This document shows positions 1 through 9,075 of a stretch of 64,000 nt of DNA, in pieces. The stretch is from the NCBI GenBank assembly GCA_965200835.1, contig OZ241390.1:1-64000 (forward strand). The letters are read 5' to 3'. The notes beneath the pieces were generated by a model that was not told the origin of the DNA, did no database searches, and saw only the letters and a program-made list of their open reading frames with translations. A program made the translations under genes and the position numbers. The DNA comes from JAPPFW01 sp965200835. Its GTDB lineage: Bacteria; Actinomycetota; Acidimicrobiia; Spongiisociales; Spongiisociaceae. How positions within the stretch are numbered: the stretch's first letter is position 1; every line of letters starts with the position of its first letter.

Positions 1-1997
1 AGGCCCCGCTCCCCCCGTCGCAGTCCGTTGCGGGCCAGTACCTCGACCACGCCCGCAGCCTCCTCGACCGTGCGGACGAACGGGACCATCACCTCGACGT
101 TGTCCATTCCCAGGTCGTCACGCACAGTGCGCAGCGCCTCGCACTCCAGGGCGAACTCGTCGGCGAAGGCGGGAGATCGGTAGCGGGAGGCTCCTCGGAA
201 ACCCAGCATGGGGTTCTCCTCGTTGGGTTCGTAGGTCTCCCCGCCGAACAGGTAGGCGTACTCGTTGGACTTGAAGTCGGACAGGCGGACGATGACCGGC
301 TTGGGATGGAACCCGAGGGCCAGCGTGGCGATCCCCTCCACCAGCTTGGAGATGAAGAAGCTCCGCGGGTCCGGGTAACCGGCGATCCGGTCCTCGATAC
401 CCTTACGGATCCCGGCCGGCACGTCCGGGTAGTCGAGTAGGGCCTTGGGGTGGATGCCGATGGCGTTGTTGATGATGAACTCCATCCGGGCCAGTCCCAC
501 CCCGTGGTTCGGGATACGGCTGAATCCGAACGCTCTGGAGGGATTGCCGACGTTCATCATGACCTTGGTAGGTGGATCGGGCATCCGATCGACCTGCACG
601 ACGTCCCGGGTGAAGGGAATGCTCCCTTCATACACATGGCCGGTGTCTCCTTCGGCACACGAGACGGTCACCTCGGCCCCATCCTCGAGTACGCGTGTGG
701 CGTTACCGGAACCGACCACCGCCGGGACTCCTAGCTCGCGAGCGATGATGGCCGCATGGCAGGTTCGTCCCCCGCGGTTGGTCACGATCGCCGCAGCCCT
801 CTGCATGACCGGCTCCCAGTCCGGATCGGTCATGTCAGCCACCAGCACATCGTCTCGCTCCACCCGGTACATATCCCGCGGGGCGTGGACCACCCGTACT
901 GTCCCGTGGCCGATTCGCTGCCCGACGCTGCGACCGGTAACCAGCACCGAACCGGCACCGGTCAATCGGTAACGTTCCAGCACTCCTTGCATACCGCGGC
1001 TCTGGACCGTCTCGGGACGGGCTTGCACTATGTACAGGCGGCGGTCGACGGCGTCCTTGGCCCACTCGATGTCCATCGGGCATCCGTAGTACCGCTCGAT
1101 GGTGACCGCCTGGCGGGCCAGGTCCTCGATCTCAGCATCGGTGAGGCAGAATCGGCGCTGGAGAGCGGGGGCGACCGCTTCGACCACCACCCGGCTTCCC
1201 TCCGACTCATCGAAGATCATCCGGCGGGTCTTGTCCCCCAAGGTTCGGGAGATCACCGCCGGCCTTCCATCGGCCAGGTTTCGTTTGGCCACGTAGAACT
1301 CGTCCGGGTTGACCCCACCCTGAACCAGCAGCTCCCCCAGCCCGTAGGTGGCGGTGATCAGCACCACTCCGTCGAAGCCGCTCTCGGTATCGATCGTGAA
1401 AGCCACCCCCGACGCCTCGCTGCGGACCATTCGCTGCACACCGACCGAGATGGCCGCCCCGGACCGGCCGTACTGCAGGAGGGAGCGATAGTGGATGGCC
1501 CGATAACTGTATAGCGAGGCGAACACATCCCGGACGGCCCGCAGAACCCGATCGATCCCCTGGATGCCCAGATAGGTGTCCTGCAGGCCGGCAAACGAAG
1601 CATCGGGAAGGTCCTCGGTGGTGGCCGAAGACCTGACCGCCACCACCGGTCGTCTGCGGTCTCCACCCAGTGCTCGATAGGCAGTTCCGATCTCGTCGAC
1701 CAGCGCCTCGGGAACGGGAGCACCGGCGACCCAACGCCGGGCGTCCTCCCCGGCTTCCCGCAGCGCACGCTGGTCGTCCAGATCGATCCCGTCCAAGCGC
1801 TCGGCAACCCGGTCGCCCAGACTCGACTCGGACATGAACAGGCGGAAGGCATCGACCGTAGTGGCAAAACCGTCAGGAACCACCACTCCGAGCTCGCCCA
1901 GGTTGGAGAACATCTCCCCGAGAGAGGAGTTCTTGCCTCCCACCACCGCGGTGTCGGCCAGCGAGACATCCCGGAACCAGCGAACCAGCCTGCTCAT
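1..1997 (-). CDS. ppsA: Phosphoenolpyruvate synthase (partial, C-terminus off the window)
   Basis: Makes PEP from pyruvate, ATP and water for gluconeogenesis. About 665 residues are visible from an ATG at 1997; the family is usually near 790, so the C-terminal part of the PEP/pyruvate barrel lies beyond the left edge. The N-terminal ATP-grasp part is clear (GGKNSSLGEM near residue 21; AVRSSATTEDLPDASFAGLQ; a VDIEW-like CPMDIEWAKD). The phosphohistidine domain carries GGRTCHAAI with the catalytic His near residue 414, close to its position in E. coli PpsA. The barrel begins with NVGNP and RMEFII and continues through FGGETYEPNEENPMLGFRG. The next upstream gene on the same strand begins 74 bp away, so it may be the last gene of the group. 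Family assignment is firm; the direction in vivo (PEP synthase rather than a dikinase variant) follows from the domain order and size. Confidence 0.93.
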   Translation of the reverse strand, partial: MSRLVRWFRDVSLADTAVVGGKNSSLGEMFSNLGELGVVVPDGFATTVDAFRLFMSESSLGDRVAERLDGIDLDDQRALREAGEDARRWVAGAPVPEALVDEIGTAYRALGGDRRRPVVAVRSSATTEDLPDASFAGLQDTYLGIQGIDRVLRAVRDVFASLYSYRAIHYRSLLQYGRSGAAISVGVQRMVRSEASGVAFTIDTESGFDGVVLITATYGLGELLVQGGVNPDEFYVAKRNLADGRPAVISRTLGDKTRRMIFDESEGSRVVVEAVAPALQRRFCLTDAEIEDLARQAVTIERYYGCPMDIEWAKDAVDRRLYIVQARPETVQSRGMQGVLERYRLTGAGSVLVTGRSVGQRIGHGTVRVVHAPRDMYRVERDDVLVADMTDPDWEPVMQRAAAIVTNRGGRTCHAAIIARELGVPAVVGSGNATRVLEDGAEVTVSCAEGDTGHVYEGSIPFTRDVVQVDRMPDPPTKVMMNVGNPSRAFGFSRIPNHGVGLARMEFIINNAIGIHPKALLDYPDVPAGIRKGIEDRIAGYPDPRSFFISKLVEGIATLALGFHPKPVIVRLSDFKSNEYAYLFGGETYEPNEENPMLGFRGASRYRSPAFADEFALECEALRTVRDDLGMDNVEVMVPFVRTVEEAAGVVEVLARNGLRRGERG

Positions 1998-2070
1998 GTT
2001 CCTACCCCTCGCAGGGACGGGTCAGGGTGGCGATAGCAAGTATGGAGGAGGAAACCTTCTCCGGGCCGGG

Positions 2071-4968
2071 TCAGGTGTTCGACCTTCCAACCAGCTGGCC
2101 CAACCTCTCCACCAGCCGGGAGGCTTCATCGATCCTGGCCTGGTACTCACCCAGGTCACCCGCCCGAAGCGCATCGTCGGCTTCGCCCAGCAACCGGTCG
2201 ATGTCCTGCACCAGATCAGCCAGGGGCGCCGCCACATCTCCGGCGTCGACGGGCTGGTCGGATTCGTCGGGCGTCACCCCGGGCACCGGATCCGGAGCGG
2301 CGGCATCGCCGAATATCTCGACCAAGGCGGCGTCGAGGGTCTCCCGCATGATCGGAGGGTTCTCCTCGCCGAACACCACCACCACCCGCTTGAACTCGGG
2401 GAGATTCGCCCCTTCTCCCTTGAGATAGATCGGTTGGATGAAGAGCAGGGACTCCTCGATCGGCACCACCAGCATGTTGCCGCGGATCAGCTCGGAGCCG
2501 AGCTGGCCGAGGAGGGTGAACTGCTCCGATATGATCGGATCCTGATCGATCCGGGCGCTGATCTGCTTGAGACCGTTTATCAGCTCGCCCCGCGGCATCC
2601 GGTAGTCCACGATCTTGCCGTAATCCTCCGGCCCGCTCTTGGCAACCATGAAGGCGGTCATGTTCTCCTTGCTGGCAGGATTGAAACTCTGGAGGATCAG
2701 GTAGGAGAGGTCACTCTCATCGGGGAGCTTCATCAGCAGGTAGTAGGGAAGGCTGGCGCGGTCATCGACGATCACCTGGCCGGTCTGCGCGTTGATCCGG
2801 TCACCCCGCACCAAGCCTCGGTCTGAGTTGGACGGATCCCTCGGTATGTCCCACTTGTCCTCGTTCTGGAAGAAGTCCTCCGGATCCAGCTGGTGATAGG
2901 TGGCATACATGTCGGATTGGATGCGGAACATGTCCTCCGGGTAGCGGAGGTGGCTCCGCAGCTCATCGGTCAACTCGGAGGCGTCGGTGAACACGTCCGG
3001 GAAGATGTTGCGATACGCCTGGGTCAGCGGGTCGGCGCCGTCGAGCACATACAGGGTCATCGTGCCGTCCTCGGCATCGACCACCGCCTTCACCGAATTG
3101 CGGATGTAGTTGAAGTCACGCGGGAGTCGTGACGTGAGACCGACCCGGCTGTCGATCACGGGTAGGGAGTAGGGATACCGGTCGGTGGTGGCATACAGAT
3201 CCACGATCCACACCAGCCGACCTTCGATCAGGGCCAGATAGGGATCCTCATCCGCATACAGGAAGGGAGCCACCTGCTGGAGTCGATCGACCACGTTGCG
3301 GACCATGAGGGCCTTGGTATCAGGAGTCAGCTCCGACGAGATCAGGGTGTTCAGATCACCGAACCGCAGCGCCATGGCTGCGCGGACAGCCAGGTTGGAG
3401 AGCTGCACGCCCCCCCGGCCGCTATAGGTGTTCCGTACCACGTCCTCGTTCTCGCCCGACGGGAAGTCGACCTCCTGCTGGCGGCTTCCTACCAGCACGT
3501 AGCTGCCCGTCTCGGCAACCTCACCGAAGTAGATCCGCGGCTGGGCGGTCTCCAGCTCGGGTACCGCCGATCTGGGCGGCACGTCCCGCACCAGGAAGGC
3601 CGGCAGGCCGGTGGTGGGATTCACGTCGTTGGCTCTCGAGATTATCTGGCCGAACCCATGGGTATACACGAGCTTCTCGTTGATCCAACCCGCTGCCGGC
3701 AGGTCGTTCGAATCCAGCTCGCGGGCCGCCACCATCACCTGGGTCAGTTCACCTCCGATCACGTAGCGGTCGGTGTCGACGTTGGGTATCTGGTAATAGG
3801 GCCGAATCTCCTGAAGTTCGGAGTAAGCCGGCGCCAGGACGCCGGGATCCCAGAGCCGCACGTTGGCGATGGTGGCCTGGTTGTTCGCTATGTCGTCGGC
3901 GCTGAGGTCCGGGGAAGCGGCGAACTCCCGGATCTCCACCTGACCCTCTCCCAACCCGTAGGCGTCCAGGGTGAAACCGATGTGATCCTCGATGTAGGGA
4001 CGCTCCCGGTTGAACTGGTTCGGCTGGACCTGGAAACGTTCGATGGCCAGCGGTATGACTCCCCCGACTACCACGGACACCACCAGCCACAGGCCGCCCG
4101 CTACTACGGGCAGGGTCCAGCCCCGCCGCCGGATGTTCCACAGCAGCAGAGCCGCGCCGAACAGCGAGATAGCACTCAGCAGAGTCAGCGCCGGGCGGTG
4201 GGCGGTCACATCGGTGTAGGAAGCACCGTATACAGCCCCTCTGGTCGAGTACAGCAGCTCGTAGATGTCTAGGCGGTAGGCAGCCGCTTTGAGGATGGCC
4301 AGAGCCGCTAGCAACACCGACAGATGGGCCTTTACTTCCGGTCCTACCTGCGGAAGCTGGTTGGGACGCCAGTTGATACCTCCATACAGGTAGTAGAGTG
4401 CCATCGACACGAGGATGGTCACGATAACCAGCTGGAACAACCAGCCGACCACATCGCGGTATACGGGCATCGTGAACACGTAGAAGGCTATGTCACGTCC
4501 GAAGACCGGGTCGCTCCGGCCGAACTCCACCCCGTTCAGGTAGAGCAGCACGTCACGCCACCAGCCGGACGCTCCTACCCCGACCAGCAGTCCCACCAAT
4601 CCTGATCCGATGATCCGGAACCAGATCCGGCGGGTGGCCATCCAGCTCTGGAGCCGTTCGACCACCACGTCCCTCGGTCCGGCTACCAGGAGGCGGCCGG
4701 TGGAAGTGCGATGCACCATCACGATGTTTATCCACACAACTACTGCCGCCACGACGAAGCCGATCGCCCCCAGCACCACCTGGGACATCACCACGGTCGT
4801 CCAGACACCGGTGGCGTCCACCGAGTCGAACCATAGGAAGTCTGTCCAGGCCGTAGCTACCCCTAGCAGGGTGATCAACAGCACTACGGCGATCGCCCCG
4901 ATAAGGCTTAGGATGCGCCGGGGGCGGCGACGGGCAGGGCCGGACGGGGTGCGGTCCATTCTCAGCAT
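2071..4968 (-). CDS. UPF0182 family large membrane protein
   Basis: A 965-residue protein of the actinobacterial UPF0182 (COG1615) family, function unknown. About seven hydrophobic segments fill the first 310 residues (around 18-38, 55-80, 115-135, 170-195, 215-235, 260-280, 285-305). A long, probably extracytoplasmic domain follows with family-typical stretches such as FSRD-free HRPYIEDHIGFTLDAYGL-like wording, YTHGFG and SDMYATYHQLDPEDFFQNEDKW. The tail (about 900-965) is acidic, ending in a helical region rich in Asp, Arg and Leu. Start: ATG at 4968 with a second Met three codons in (MLRMDRT), so the true start could be nine bases later. It lies between the coiled-coil gene upstream and ppsA downstream on the same strand. 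Length and order match the family; no catalytic motif is visible. Confidence 0.88.
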   Translation of the reverse strand: MLRMDRTPSGPARRRPRRILSLIGAIAVVLLITLLGVATAWTDFLWFDSVDATGVWTTVVMSQVVLGAIGFVVAAVVVWINIVMVHRTSTGRLLVAGPRDVVVERLQSWMATRRIWFRIIGSGLVGLLVGVGASGWWRDVLLYLNGVEFGRSDPVFGRDIAFYVFTMPVYRDVVGWLFQLVIVTILVSMALYYLYGGINWRPNQLPQVGPEVKAHLSVLLAALAILKAAAYRLDIYELLYSTRGAVYGASYTDVTAHRPALTLLSAISLFGAALLLWNIRRRGWTLPVVAGGLWLVVSVVVGGVIPLAIERFQVQPNQFNRERPYIEDHIGFTLDAYGLGEGQVEIREFAASPDLSADDIANNQATIANVRLWDPGVLAPAYSELQEIRPYYQIPNVDTDRYVIGGELTQVMVAARELDSNDLPAAGWINEKLVYTHGFGQIISRANDVNPTTGLPAFLVRDVPPRSAVPELETAQPRIYFGEVAETGSYVLVGSRQQEVDFPSGENEDVVRNTYSGRGGVQLSNLAVRAAMALRFGDLNTLISSELTPDTKALMVRNVVDRLQQVAPFLYADEDPYLALIEGRLVWIVDLYATTDRYPYSLPVIDSRVGLTSRLPRDFNYIRNSVKAVVDAEDGTMTLYVLDGADPLTQAYRNIFPDVFTDASELTDELRSHLRYPEDMFRIQSDMYATYHQLDPEDFFQNEDKWDIPRDPSNSDRGLVRGDRINAQTGQVIVDDRASLPYYLLMKLPDESDLSYLILQSFNPASKENMTAFMVAKSGPEDYGKIVDYRMPRGELINGLKQISARIDQDPIISEQFTLLGQLGSELIRGNMLVVPIEESLLFIQPIYLKGEGANLPEFKRVVVVFGEENPPIMRETLDAALVEIFGDAAAPDPVPGVTPDESDQPVDAGDVAAPLADLVQDIDRLLGEADDALRAGDLGEYQARIDEASRLVERLGQLVGRSNT

Positions 4969-5050
4969 GGGTGTCTCATCGGTCGGCGAACTCTGCTGCG
5001 CGGGTCATGGGCTGGGATCCTTTTGCATCGTGGTCTGAAACGATATCCTA

Positions 5051-6958
5051 TCAAGCTGGCAGCAGGATGCATCGGCAACCGTCACTCGCCGGTATGGCCG
5101 GGACATCGTCGATGCTGAGGACCTGTCCTGCCAGCTCGCTGCACCCGGTGCAGTAGCGCTTAAACACCACACGGACCTTCTCCACTCCGGCTCTTGCCAG
5201 GCCTGAGAGCAGGCCCCGATGGTAGGCCTGCCCAGCGATGGATCGAAGCCGAGGGTCTGCTTCATCGGTACGCCACCGCCGGTAGGCCCTGGAGAGGTCC
5301 CGCACGATTTCCCGCTCGGTGCGGTCCTCCCGAGCGTCGGTCGCCAGCGCGTTCACTTGGTCGAAGAGGTCCGCGATGAAGGTCTCACTCCCCTCGATCT
5401 TCGCCTCCTGGCGGGGCGTGGGAAGGAAGGTCCCCGTCAATTCTGCCGCCGCTCTATGACCTCTCTCGAATGCTTCACGTTCCATGAGCCCTAGTACGTG
5501 GATCAGTGGATGAGCCAAGCGGGAACGTCTCGGTATCCACCCATCGTTACCTGCCTCCAGAGCCCCGGTCTGCTCCCGGTCGAGGTCGATGAGCTCGCGC
5601 TTCACGGCCCGCTGGGCACGGTCGGTGATCGGCCGAAGTCGGCGCTCGTATATCTCGACCTGGGAGAGATGCGGCGACGCCACACTCACCTCGGCCGACC
5701 CTGCGGCATCGGTGGACTGCCGCAGGCGGCGCTCCAGGAACAACCCACCCAGATCATCGGAGGGCGAGCGCTCCAGCGTCGTCGAGGGGGCCTTGGTCGG
5801 TCCACGTACTGTCCCACCGGCAGGTGCCGCTTCCGGTTCCTGATACCGGGCCGTTCTCGAGGACGAGGAAGATACGCGGGAGGGCTGCGTGCGCGCCGAT
5901 CCCCCGTGCCCACCGTTGTCTCCGGATCCGGTCGAGACTGATGGAGTCCGGCCGGAGTCCGGGTTGCGTAGGAGGGCCACCTCGTCGGCCAGCTCGAGAG
6001 CGTCCACCTCGATCTGGGCCGTGGGCCGGGGAATCTCCACCAGACGGACATTGGAGGTGCCATCAGCCCACGCGCGAGGTGGCCCATCGCCGTTCCCATC
6101 CCCGCCGTTTTGGGCGGTACTCCTGGCATGGATGGTCACCGCGGTGGCCGGGCCGGTGTCGACGGCCGGCCGGACACCGGCCTGCCTGTCCCCCTCCTGA
6201 TCGGCGGGCGGCGGTGTGATGACCCGAGCCGTCGATGGATCAGCTAGTTCGTCGGTCGATGGCAACTTGTCCAGGACGGCTAGGAAGATCTCGACTTCCC
6301 TACTCAGCTCCTCGTGGCGCTTCTCCAGGACCGAGACCCGCTCGTTGGTGAACTCAGCCCGACTCTCGGCAGCCCGGATGATCTGCTTGGCCCTGGCGCG
6401 GGCCATTCCGAGCAGCCGTTCACCTTCTGCACTCGCCTCCCTGGCAGCGCTGTCACTGTCCCGGCGAGCCGCTGCCAGCTTGGGATGCGCCTTACGCTCG
6501 GCTTCTCCGATGATCTCGAGCGCTTCCCGTTCAGCGGTGGATCGTATCCGAGCCGCCTCCGCCTTCATCTCCTCCAAGAGCTCCGTCGAGGTGTCCCAGG
6601 CCGACTTTCTGAGCGCGAAAGCGTCCGATTCGGCCTTGGCCAGGGTCCTCCGGACCTGGTCGCCCACCCCCGCCAGCCGGTCGGCCGCTTCCTGCTCGGC
6701 CCGTTCCCGTATCCGGCGGGATGCCGTGCGGGCTGCTTCCAGCAGCTCCGCGATCTCGGGCACCGCCGAGTCGATTTCCGCACCGAGATCGACCCTGCCC
6801 GCACCGTCGCCCGTTCCGAGCTCCCGCCGAGCCTCGAGGTGCTCGAGCTGATCTCTCATCCGTGATAGGGCAGCTTGTACTTCAGCCGCGTCATATCCGA
6901 ACAAGGACCGGCTGAACTCGGGCATACTGGCGGCCTCACGAGCGGACTTATCAACCAT
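5051..6958 (-). CDS. DivIVA-like coiled-coil protein with phage Mu F-like C-terminal domain
   Basis: Not a recognised named family as a whole. Counting from the Met at 6958, residues about 13-45 (FSRSLFGYDAAEVQAALSRM) resemble the DivIVA membrane-binding motif. Residues about 45-230 are a long charged Ala/Glu/Arg coiled coil, then a Pro/Ser/Gly-rich linker (about 240-390). The C-terminal 230 residues contain a second helical part and end in RYCTGCSELAG...GCRCILLPA. The spacing C-x2-C-x3-L-x-G followed by a C-x-C near the end is the signature of Mu gpF-like phage head morphogenesis proteins, where it probably binds metal. No other phage gene is nearby. Possible starts: codons at 7000, 6958 and 6925; none has a strong ribosome site. 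Inference: a cell-pole or wall-growth scaffold carrying a borrowed phage domain. Role unknown. Confidence 0.75.
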   Translation of the reverse strand: MVDKSAREAASMPEFSRSLFGYDAAEVQAALSRMRDQLEHLEARRELGTGDGAGRVDLGAEIDSAVPEIAELLEAARTASRRIRERAEQEAADRLAGVGDQVRRTLAKAESDAFALRKSAWDTSTELLEEMKAEAARIRSTAEREALEIIGEAERKAHPKLAAARRDSDSAAREASAEGERLLGMARARAKQIIRAAESRAEFTNERVSVLEKRHEELSREVEIFLAVLDKLPSTDELADPSTARVITPPPADQEGDRQAGVRPAVDTGPATAVTIHARSTAQNGGDGNGDGPPRAWADGTSNVRLVEIPRPTAQIEVDALELADEVALLRNPDSGRTPSVSTGSGDNGGHGGSARTQPSRVSSSSSRTARYQEPEAAPAGGTVRGPTKAPSTTLERSPSDDLGGLFLERRLRQSTDAAGSAEVSVASPHLSQVEIYERRLRPITDRAQRAVKRELIDLDREQTGALEAGNDGWIPRRSRLAHPLIHVLGLMEREAFERGHRAAAELTGTFLPTPRQEAKIEGSETFIADLFDQVNALATDAREDRTEREIVRDLSRAYRRWRTDEADPRLRSIAGQAYHRGLLSGLARAGVEKVRVVFKRYCTGCSELAGQVLSIDDVPAIPASDGCRCILLPA

Positions 6959-6961
6959 AAG

Positions 6962-7044
6962 GGTGGATAACTCTACCCCTTTTGGCGAATAGCTGACCAA
7001 ATCTGTGGAGAACTCATCTGTCCGGTGGAGAACTCCGTGGACAG
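6962..7044 (+). repeat. Cluster of four DnaA-box-like 9-mers
   Basis: Four direct repeats of the form KGTGGANAA/CGTGGACAG occur on one strand at 6962-6970 (GGTGGATAA), 7004-7012 (TGTGGAGAA), 7024-7032 (GGTGGAGAA) and 7036-7044 (CGTGGACAG). The first three continue with CTC or C. The DnaA box consensus is TGTGGATAA (or TGTGGACAA in high-GC actinobacteria); these differ at one to three positions. They sit in the promoter-side gap of the coiled-coil gene, overlapping its longest possible start. DnaA binding is inference. Confidence 0.4.
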
Positions 7045-7106
7045 GGACAGCCTTCGATCCGGCACGAGCGGGCGGTGCATCGAAGCGCGAGGGTTCCCTA
7101 GAGGGG

Positions 7107-8237
7107 TCAGGTACCTTCCGTCTTGACGGGACCGGCGGAATCGGGTGAAGCGTCCGGTATCCCCTGGAGCACCTCCACCGCTTCCTCGATCGTCGACACC
7201 GCGTACAGGTTCACATCGGCTCGCTTCACCGTGAGTGCGTCCTCGAAGTTGGACTCGGGCACCAGCACATGCCGGGCACCGGCGTTCTGGGCCGCCACTA
7301 CCTTCTGGCGCACCCCGCCGATCCCACCCACCCGACCATCCGCCGAGATCGTTCCGGTGCCGGCCACGATCTTGCCGGCTACCAGATCCTCTTCGGTCAG
7401 CAGATCGATCAATGTCAAGGCATACATCACCCCGGCTGATGGCCCACCGGTCCCTTGCGTGTCGATCTCGATCTCGAATGGCAAGTCCAGCGAAGGGTTA
7501 TACGTTTCAGGAGCGAAACCCACCATCGGCTTCCCGCTCATCGATGAGTGCTCCACCAGGGTCACCTCGAGCTCGATCAGGCTGCCCGACCTCCGGACCA
7601 TCAACGGTATGGTGTCCCCGATCTGGTTGGAGAGGATGGCCTCCGTTCCCTCCTCGGTCACCGATACGGGGTCTCCTGCCACCTCGACGATCACGTCTCC
7701 CACCTCCAACACCGAGGCGGCCGGAGTTCCCTCAGCCACCGCGGCGACCAGCACCCCCTCACCCGAGTAATCCACCGGGATCCCTACGTAACCGAGAGCT
7801 ACCACGATGGCTGTCTGCTTGGAGTCGTCCATCGAGCGGAGATTGACTTCCCGATGTTCATCGGGGGTCACCCCATCAGGCCGGATCCAGGCCCGGGGCA
7901 CCAGATCAACGCTCGGATCGATCCAGCCCCAGGCCAGCTCGAATGCGTTCATCTCCTTCAGGGACACCGTAAGCATGTAGACATCACCGTTGAGCTGGTA
8001 GACCGGCGGACCATCCTCCAGCCGGATGAGATCCGACACTTCCTCGACCGGTCCCGGCCAGAGGCCGTAATAGGGAAGGGTGAAGAACCAGAGTAAAGCA
8101 GCCGCACCGGCGGCAAGCAGCAACCCGGCAGCTGCCCACAATGGCTTTCTGGAAACTGGCGGACGAGCAACCGTCGGAGGCTGCCGAGGTTCCGGCTCCG
8201 GGGAGATGGTGGGGTGCGTATCCAATCGGTCTCCCAA
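7107..8237 (-). CDS. PDZ domain / Lon-like (S16) membrane-anchored serine protease
   Basis: A 376-residue protein of the YlbL type: one membrane anchor (about residues 32-52, WAAAGLLLAAGAAALLWFF), an extracytoplasmic stretch, a PDZ domain (about 150-225, YSGEGVLVAAVAEGTPAASVLEVGD-like), and a C-terminal Lon protease domain (about 240-355). The catalytic Ser is in GPSAG and the general-base Lys in GGVRQK, the Ser-Lys dyad spacing of S16 peptidases. There is no AAA+ domain, as usual for this family. The tail is Asp/Ser/Pro-rich. It is on the same strand as the coiled-coil gene and 107 bp upstream of its longest start. The actual substrate cannot be told from sequence. Confidence 0.87.
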   Translation of the reverse strand: MGDRLDTHPTISPEPEPRQPPTVARPPVSRKPLWAAAGLLLAAGAAALLWFFTLPYYGLWPGPVEEVSDLIRLEDGPPVYQLNGDVYMLTVSLKEMNAFELAWGWIDPSVDLVPRAWIRPDGVTPDEHREVNLRSMDDSKQTAIVVALGYVGIPVDYSGEGVLVAAVAEGTPAASVLEVGDVIVEVAGDPVSVTEEGTEAILSNQIGDTIPLMVRRSGSLIELEVTLVEHSSMSGKPMVGFAPETYNPSLDLPFEIEIDTQGTGGPSAGVMYALTLIDLLTEEDLVAGKIVAGTGTISADGRVGGIGGVRQKVVAAQNAGARHVLVPESNFEDALTVKRADVNLYAVSTIEEAVEVLQGIPDASPDSAGPVKTEGT

Positions 8238-8429
8238 CGGAGTACGGTGGCCAGCTGCCAGCGCCGCTACGAACGGCAGGGGCGGGCAGCTCGGGACCGA
8301 GTTTACCCGTTGACTCGGGCAACGACGCCGGATCGGATCCTTGCCGCCGACCTAATAGAGTTGTTCGCCAGAGCCCGCCCAACCCTCGATGAGGGCCGCC
8401 TTCCCGCCGAGACCGATCAGGAGGTCGAG

Positions 8430-9035
8430 TTGACTTACGCACCCACGGTTCTATCCACCAGGATCCTCGCCCGGCGCCGGGTGGACCAGCGCCTCGCCAC
8501 GGCGACCCTCGTCCTAGGGTTCACCCTGCTGACCGCGGCCTGCGCCCAGATCCGCATACCGCTGGACTTCACACCCGTCCCCATCACTGGCCAGACATTC
8601 GCCGTCCTGCTCTCCGGAGCGGTCCTGGGATCGAGGGCGGGCGCCGCCAGCCAGCTGCTCTACTTTGCACTGGGCGCGGTGGGCCTGCCCTTCTACGCCG
8701 GCGGTTCCGGCGGGTGGGAGACCGCCACCGGGGCCACCGCCGGGTACCTGGCGGGTTTCGTAGTGGCCACGTTCGTGGTGGGACGCCTGGCTGAGAACCG
8801 CCAGGATCGCCGCTTCGCTACCTCGCTAGGCACCTTCCTCACCGGCAACCTCACGATCTACGTATTCGGGGTCGCCTGGCTGGCCTACTCCCAATCATGG
8901 GACCTGGTGACAGCAGTGGAGCGGGGCATGGCTCCGTTCATCATCGGAGACACCATCAAGATCCTGCTGGCCGCCGGCGCCATGCCGGTTGCCTGGAAGC
9001 TGGTCGGAGAACGAGACGGAGTAAGGGGGCGTTAG
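8430..9035 (+). CDS. bioY: BioY-family biotin transporter (ECF S component)
   Basis: Membrane protein that captures biotin, alone or with an ECF energy-coupling module. I place the start at TTG 8430 because a perfect AGGAGG (8419-8424) lies five bases before it; the open frame continues further upstream but without family similarity. The 201-residue product has about six hydrophobic segments, with the BioY signatures IRIPLDFTPVPITGQTFAVLLSGAVLG early and GAVGLPFYAGGSGG in the middle, then GNLTIYVFG and a GDTIKILLAA near the end. No ATPase or EcfT gene is next to it, so it would rely on a shared module elsewhere or act on its own. Convergent with moaE. Confidence 0.92.
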   Translation: MTYAPTVLSTRILARRRVDQRLATATLVLGFTLLTAACAQIRIPLDFTPVPITGQTFAVLLSGAVLGSRAGAASQLLYFALGAVGLPFYAGGSGGWETATGATAGYLAGFVVATFVVGRLAENRQDRRFATSLGTFLTGNLTIYVFGVAWLAYSQSWDLVTAVERGMAPFIIGDTIKILLAAGAMPVAWKLVGERDGVRGR

Positions 9036-9075
9036 GGCGCGCCTCCCCCCGGATCGGACCCGGTCGGAGCGGGCC

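Noticed and set aside
445..2826. Several plus-strand frames across ppsA and the UPF0182 gene
   Set aside because: They are shadows of high-GC coding DNA on the other strand with no domain content; the ppsA frame itself is not interrupted.
5499..6200. Possibility that the coiled-coil gene region is a phage remnant
   Set aside because: Only the C-terminal motif is phage-like; there is no capsid, portal or terminase gene and base composition matches the neighbours.
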